Source of the DNA: Pseudomonadota bacterium
GTDB taxonomy: Bacteria; Desulfobacterota; WTBG01; CAIYCZ01
Direction of reading: 5' to 3'
Assembly (NCBI GenBank): GCA_026388865.1
Contig: JAPLIX010000235.1
Coordinates: 1 to 8,701 of the forward strand
DNA length: 8,701 nucleotides
The translations under genes and the position numbers were made by a program. The first letter of the stretch is position 1. Each line of letters begins with the position of its first letter. The notes under the pieces are model-generated. The model was not told the origin of the DNA. It saw nothing but the letters and a program-made list of their open reading frames with translations, and did not search any database. This document shows, in pieces, positions 5,539 through 8,701 of this stretch.

Positions 5539-6573
5539 TCACCTCCCCGCCGTAATGCTTGCCCCCAGCTGCCCGCAGGCAGCCACAATATCAGAACCCT
5601 TGCTCATCCTGATGGGTGCAGTGTAATTATGCTGATGCAGGATTGCCTGAAAGAGCAAGACCTGTTTTTCCTCAGGGCGTTTGAACGGGGCCGTGGGATA
5701 TTCATTAAACGGGATGAGATTTATCTTGCAGGGGATTTTATTCAGGAGACGGGCAAGCTCTTCAGCATGCTCCGCTGCATCGTTCACATCCTTAATAAGT
5801 ATGTATTCAAAGGTAATGCGCTTGCGTGCCGGTATGGGAAAGGAGCGGGCTTCTTTAAGCAGGTCTTTGAGCGGGTATTTTTTATTCACCGGCATGAGAA
5901 AGGTTCTGGTTTTATCATTTGAGGCATTCAGGGAAAGCGCCAGGTTGACCGGAAGGTCATGGGCAAGCTCTTTTATTGCCGGGGTGATCCCGGCAGTGGA
6001 AACCGTGATTTTGCGGTGCGAGAAATTAAAACCCCACGGGCTCAAAAGAATTTTGAGGCTTTTCAGCGTGTTTTCATAATTAAGAAGCGGCTCGCCCATT
6101 CCCATGAAAACCAGATTGGGAAGCTTTTCCTGAAACTCTCCGGCCTTCAAAACAGCGCTCACCTGGTTGAGTATCTCGGCAACGCTCAGGTTTCTCTTCA
6201 GGCCGAGGGTGCCGGTGTAGCAGAATTTGCAGCCGAGAGCGCAGCCGATTTGCGTTGAGATGCACAGGGTCCAGTGAGTTTTCTCCGGCATCAGAACACT
6301 TTCAATGCCGTATCCGTCAGCCGTCTTAAAGAGAAATTTCCGGGAGCCGTCACGTGAGATTGCGATTTTCTCAAGGGTAAGGGTGCTGATGCAGGCAACT
6401 TCACCGAGCCTGGTCCGCGCCTCTTTTGCCAGGCTGGTCATCTCATCGATGGAGACCGCATGGTGCCTGAACACCCACTGGGCAACCTGCCGGGCCCGGT
6501 ATGGTTTCATCCCGATTGAGGAAACAAGCTGCTCTGTTTCTTCAAGGGAGAGATTTTTTAAGTCATGCTTCAT
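5539..6573 (-). CDS. rlmN: 23S rRNA (adenine-2503-C2)-methyltransferase RlmN
   Basis: This radical-SAM enzyme methylates C2 of A2503 in 23S rRNA, and in many bacteria A37 of some tRNAs. The length is 344 residues; the family usually has 340-390. The iron-sulphur motif CALGCKFC (Cys111, 115, 118) has the CX3CX2C spacing. GMGEPLLN (158-165) binds SAM. Cys333 in AACGQLG is the expected methyl-carrying cysteine, and Cys104 corresponds to another conserved cysteine. The N-terminal helical part, including YRARQVAQWVF, is the RNA-recognition region of the family. The ATG at 6573 lacks a good Shine-Dalgarno; a short leader from the promoter at 6598-6627 is likely. It is the first gene of a probable pair with the ATP10-like gene, a pairing with no obvious functional reason. 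Confidence 0.97.
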   Translation of the reverse strand: MKHDLKNLSLEETEQLVSSIGMKPYRARQVAQWVFRHHAVSIDEMTSLAKEARTRLGEVACISTLTLEKIAISRDGSRKFLFKTADGYGIESVLMPEKTHWTLCISTQIGCALGCKFCYTGTLGLKRNLSVAEILNQVSAVLKAGEFQEKLPNLVFMGMGEPLLNYENTLKSLKILLSPWGFNFSHRKITVSTAGITPAIKELAHDLPVNLALSLNASNDKTRTFLMPVNKKYPLKDLLKEARSFPIPARKRITFEYILIKDVNDAAEHAEELARLLNKIPCKINLIPFNEYPTAPFKRPEEKQVLLFQAILHQHNYTAPIRMSKGSDIVAACGQLGASITAGR

Positions 6574-6597
6574 AAAAAGTTCTGAGCTGAAAACCCG

Positions 6598-6627
6598 ATT
6601 ATATCATATCATACTTTCCACTGGCAT
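6598..6627 (-). promoter_or_regulatory. Putative promoter of rlmN
   Basis: Read on the minus strand, a perfect -10 TATAAT (6603-6598) lies 18 bases after ATGCCA (6627-6622), a 4-of-6 match to the -35 consensus. Transcription would start near 6591, giving a leader of about 18 bases. That fits the absence of a strong ribosome binding site. Confidence 0.45.
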
Positions 6628-6692
6628 AGTGAATAAACAGTCATAGTCCCTTAGTCCCCTTAGTTGTTATTTTCGTGTTTTATTGGCAAGAA

Positions 6693-6842
6693 AAATTCGA
6701 AATACGAATATCGAAGCACGAAACAAATTAAAAATAAAAATGTTCCAAACTTCAAAACAGCACTTTTCACCAGAGTCGTTTTAAATTTTCCACTTTGGTC
6801 ATTTGAATTTGTTTCGAATTTCTGATTTCGCTATTCGGATTT
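6693..6842. repeat. AT-rich element with 41-base imperfect inverted arms
   Basis: The left arm (6693-6733) contains ATTCGAAATACGAATATCGA and CGAAACAAATT. The right arm (6802-6842) is its imperfect reverse complement, with AATTTGTTTCG and GAATTTCTGATTTCG. The 68 bases between them are AT-rich. The GGTTCCGGCTTGTCCGGGTTAGG-like stretch just beyond (6843 onward) may belong to it. The form is that of a non-coding, miniature-transposon-like dispersed repeat, and similar sequences are familiar to me from uncultured bacterial genomes. It contains no gene. Confidence 0.5.
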
Positions 6843-7000
6843 GGTTCCGGCTTGTCCGGGTTAGGTATACATATATATAAATTGCATTTAATAAAAATGT
6901 ATGCTAAAAACTTTGGCATTGGCAGCTAAAAAAATAGATAATTTTAACACCATAGAGCGGTATTTGGGGTTAGTTCGAGCAACATGAAGCTAAAGAAAGG
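6843..7000. other. AT-rich upstream region of the FBP aldolase/phosphatase gene
   Basis: This is a very AT-rich stretch with TATACATATATATA and several A-runs. The best promoter-like pair is TTGGCA (6913-6918) and TAGATA (6935-6940) with 16 bases between, a weak match. No other site or gene is evident. Confidence 0.3.
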
Positions 7001-7009
7001 ATGGATGCT

Positions 7010-8110
7010 ATGAAGGTTACAATCAGTGTAATTAAAGCAGATGTTGGGAGTATCGGCGGTCACATTCGGCCAAGTGAGGCATTGCTGAACAAGGTAAAGA
7101 AAGTTATAGCGGATAAGGCAAAGGGGCTTCTGATTGATCATTATATAAGTTATACCGGTGATGACATTGCAATACTGTGTACCCATAAACGCGGGGTGCT
7201 GGATGAAAAAGTTCACAAGATGGCATACGATGCTTTTCTTGCAGGCACCGAGGTAGCAAAGAAACAGGGGCTGTACGGCGCCGGACAGGACCTGCTCAAG
7301 GATTCTTTCTCCGGGAATATAAAGGGAATGGGGCCTGCGGTAGCGGAGATGGAAATTGAAGAGCGGCCCAACGAGCCGTTCCTCTTTTTTGCCGCAGACA
7401 AGACCGATCCCGGGGCCTATAACCTGCCTGTTTATCTCTCTTTTGCCGACCCCATGTACAATGCCGGCCTCATCCTCGCCCCCTCCCAGGAGAAGGGCTT
7501 CAGGTTCACGGTGATGGATGTTGAGTATGTTGACGCTGACCGGGTTGTGGATATCAACACACCCGAAGAGATGTATGACCTGGCGGCCCTGCTGCGCGAC
7601 CAGGAACGCTTTGTCGTGGAATCCGTATATTCACGGAAAAACAATGATCAGGCTGCATCCGTCAGCACCACGCGCCTGCACAACATTGCCGGCACCTACA
7701 CCGGCAAAGACGATCCCATAATGCTTATCCGCACCCAGGGCAACTTTCCGGCAACAGGGGAAATCCTCTCCACCTTTACTATCGGCCACTATGTGGCGGG
7801 CTTTATGCGGGGCAGCCACCATGGTCCGCTGATGCCGGTAAAGCTCAACTCATCCATCTCCTACTTTGACGGCCCGCCGGTGGTTTCCTGCGCCGCATTC
7901 TGCATCCGCAACGGCATACTCTCCGAGGCGGTCGATGCATTCGATCATCCATACTGGGACTGGGTGCGCGGCCAGGTCTCCCAGAAGGCCCAGGAGATTC
8001 GGCGCCAGGGCTTTTTCGGCCCGGCCATGCTGCCCTTCAGCGAGCTTGAATACGGCGGCATAGTGGAGAAGCTGAAAAGGATTGACAAGAAATTCAAGGT
8101 AAAAAAATAG
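7010..8110 (+). CDS. fbp: Bifunctional fructose-1,6-bisphosphate aldolase/phosphatase
   Basis: This class V (archaeal-type) enzyme condenses dihydroxyacetone phosphate with glyceraldehyde 3-phosphate and dephosphorylates the product to fructose 6-phosphate. That makes a one-way step of gluconeogenesis in the cytoplasm. It has 366 residues, typical of the family. Numbered from 7010: KADVGSIGGH (9-18) with metal-binding Asp11 and His18; the GDD metal site (50-52); YTGKDD (230-235) with the Schiff-base lysine K233, Tyr230 and metal-binding Asp234/235; GSHHGPLMPV (278-287); and Tyr348 near the C terminus. These agree closely with published Sulfolobus-type active-site positions (Lys232, Tyr229, Tyr348). 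The start at 7010 is preferred to the ATG at 7001 because GAAAGG (6995-7000) gives normal spacing only to 7010, and known members begin M-K-x-T-I-S-V-I-K-A-D. A terminator follows. Confidence 0.95.
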   Translation: MKVTISVIKADVGSIGGHIRPSEALLNKVKKVIADKAKGLLIDHYISYTGDDIAILCTHKRGVLDEKVHKMAYDAFLAGTEVAKKQGLYGAGQDLLKDSFSGNIKGMGPAVAEMEIEERPNEPFLFFAADKTDPGAYNLPVYLSFADPMYNAGLILAPSQEKGFRFTVMDVEYVDADRVVDINTPEEMYDLAALLRDQERFVVESVYSRKNNDQAASVSTTRLHNIAGTYTGKDDPIMLIRTQGNFPATGEILSTFTIGHYVAGFMRGSHHGPLMPVKLNSSISYFDGPPVVSCAAFCIRNGILSEAVDAFDHPYWDWVRGQVSQKAQEIRRQGFFGPAMLPFSELEYGGIVEKLKRIDKKFKVKK

Positions 8111-8136
8111 TTTTTCCTGCCAGGTTAAACATAACG

Positions 8137-8184
8137 AGGGATGGTTTCTGCTTGGATGATGACCTCTGAAACCATCCCTTTTTT
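8137..8184 (+). terminator. Rho-independent terminator after the FBP aldolase/phosphatase gene
   Basis: AGGGATGGTTTC (8137-8148) and GAAACCATCCCT (8168-8179) form a perfect 12-base stem. The loop has 19 bases, and the T-run 8179-8184 follows. It lies 26 bases after the stop codon and separates this gene from the DksA-like gene. Confidence 0.9.
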
Positions 8185-8244
8185 ATTGCCATACCAATGA
8201 GCAAATCCGGAAGATTTGTGATAAAATTAATATAGATTTTTTTA

Positions 8245-8273
8245 TTGACAAATAAGGAGAGGATATATAGGAT
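8245..8273 (+). promoter_or_regulatory. Promoter of the DksA-like gene
   Basis: A perfect -35 TTGACA (8245-8250) is followed after 17 bases by TAGGAT (8268-8273), a 4-of-6 match to the -10 consensus. An A/T-rich run upstream (about 8218-8243) could act as an UP element. Transcription would start near 8280, about 60 bases before the gene. Confidence 0.55.
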
Positions 8274-8342
8274 ACATCCTCGCTTAACCAAAAAGAAGAA
8301 CAAAACCTGTTGTTGCGATACGGATATAAGGAGTTACCGAGT

Positions 8343-8701
8343 ATGCCAGAAAGCATGAAGAAGCAGCTTCTTAAAATGCGCGCAGAACTGTTAAAAGATC
8401 TTAACCATGATGTCAGAAGTGAACGGACTGATTTTGACACTGAGGTCGGCGATTTCTATGACAATGCTGATACTGAGCGGGGCCGTCAGCTTTTTCATCT
8501 GCTGAGCGGACGTGAACGGGAGAAGCTGCATGACATTGATGATGCCCTGGTGCGCGTCCAGGAAGGCACCTATGGAATTTGTGATGAATGCGGAAAAAAA
8601 ATCCACAAGGAACGGCTGAAAATCATGCCCTTTGCCAAAAACTGTGTTGCCTGTCAGTCGGATCTTGAGAAGCAGGCGGCAAAGATGAAAGAAGGAATGG
8701 A
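8343..8701 (+). CDS. DksA/TraR-family zinc-finger transcription regulator (3' end cut off)
   Basis: This is an RNA-polymerase secondary-channel protein of the DksA/TraR type; family members tune transcription, often together with ppGpp. In the 119 residues present, an N-terminal helical part is followed by DFYDNA (37-42), which matches the DxxDxA tip motif that E. coli DksA uses at the polymerase active site. The globular zinc finger comes next: Cys80, Cys83, Cys101 and Cys104 in CDEC...CVAC spacing. It is shorter than E. coli DksA (151 residues) and in the usual range for short members. The frame is open to the last base, so only a few residues are probably missing. AAGGAG (8328-8333) lies 9 bases before the ATG. 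It has its own promoter and is separated from the upstream gene by a terminator. Confidence 0.93.
   Translation, partial: MPESMKKQLLKMRAELLKDLNHDVRSERTDFDTEVGDFYDNADTERGRQLFHLLSGREREKLHDIDDALVRVQEGTYGICDECGKKIHKERLKIMPFAKNCVACQSDLEKQAAKMKEGM

Noticed and set aside
5681..6258. Plus-strand frames opposite rlmN
   Set aside because: They are shadows of the GC-rich rlmN reading frame and lack ribosome binding sites. RlmN motifs are complete on the minus strand.
8143..8440. Minus-strand frames over the terminator, promoter and DksA-like gene
   Set aside because: They span a clear terminator and promoter for plus-strand genes and lie antisense to the zinc-finger gene, with no ribosome binding sites.

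Overview
The window looks like chromosome from an anaerobic, probably Gram-negative bacterium of a lineage such as Nitrospirota, Desulfobacterota or a related candidate phylum. That placement is inference. It rests on a bacterial fructose-1,6-bisphosphate aldolase/phosphatase (an enzyme mainly of archaea and deep-branching or chemolithoautotrophic bacteria), a DksA-like regulator, a secreted Ser/Thr-linker protein with a short Cys-containing C-terminal domain, and many palindromic intergenic repeats. There are no rRNA, tRNA or CRISPR genes.

Layout: 1-657 holds no confident gene. It has what looks like the decayed remnant of a REP-associated (Y1) transposase, a REP-like double hairpin (292-362), a doubtful 70-codon frame and three consecutive hairpins (507-549, 582-599, 601-618). 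These lead into a GTG-started site-2-protease-like M50 membrane peptidase (658-1290). A long palindromic repeat (1291-1440) begins at the first base after its stop codon. A strong sigma70-type promoter (1630-1658) and two 20-base direct repeats then precede a large secreted protein (frame 1762-4275). That protein has an N-terminal signal segment, a Ser/Thr-rich stretch, about seven propeller-like repeats, a beta-sandwich, a second Ser/Thr linker and a Cys-starting C-terminal domain. Its central part is very AT-rich compared with both ends, and the gene looks like a mosaic. A terminator follows at 4301-4327.

4328-4830 is mostly non-coding, with one possible tiny frame. On the minus strand, rlmN (5539-6573, 23S rRNA A2503 methyltransferase) and an ATP10-like thioredoxin-fold exported protein (4831-5451) probably form a two-gene unit from a promoter at 6598-6627. 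The 427-base divergent region (6574-7000) carries a ~150-base dispersed-repeat-like element with 41-base inverted arms. The bifunctional FBP aldolase/phosphatase (7010-8110, gluconeogenesis) ends at a clear terminator. The last gene, a DksA/TraR zinc-finger protein with its own consensus promoter, runs off the window end.

The genes do not form one pathway. The intergenic spaces are unusually rich in inverted repeats. The most unusual locus is the mosaic surface protein: its AT-rich 'passenger' lies between in-frame 11-base direct repeats, and its Shine-Dalgarno sequence points to an ACG codon instead of ATG.
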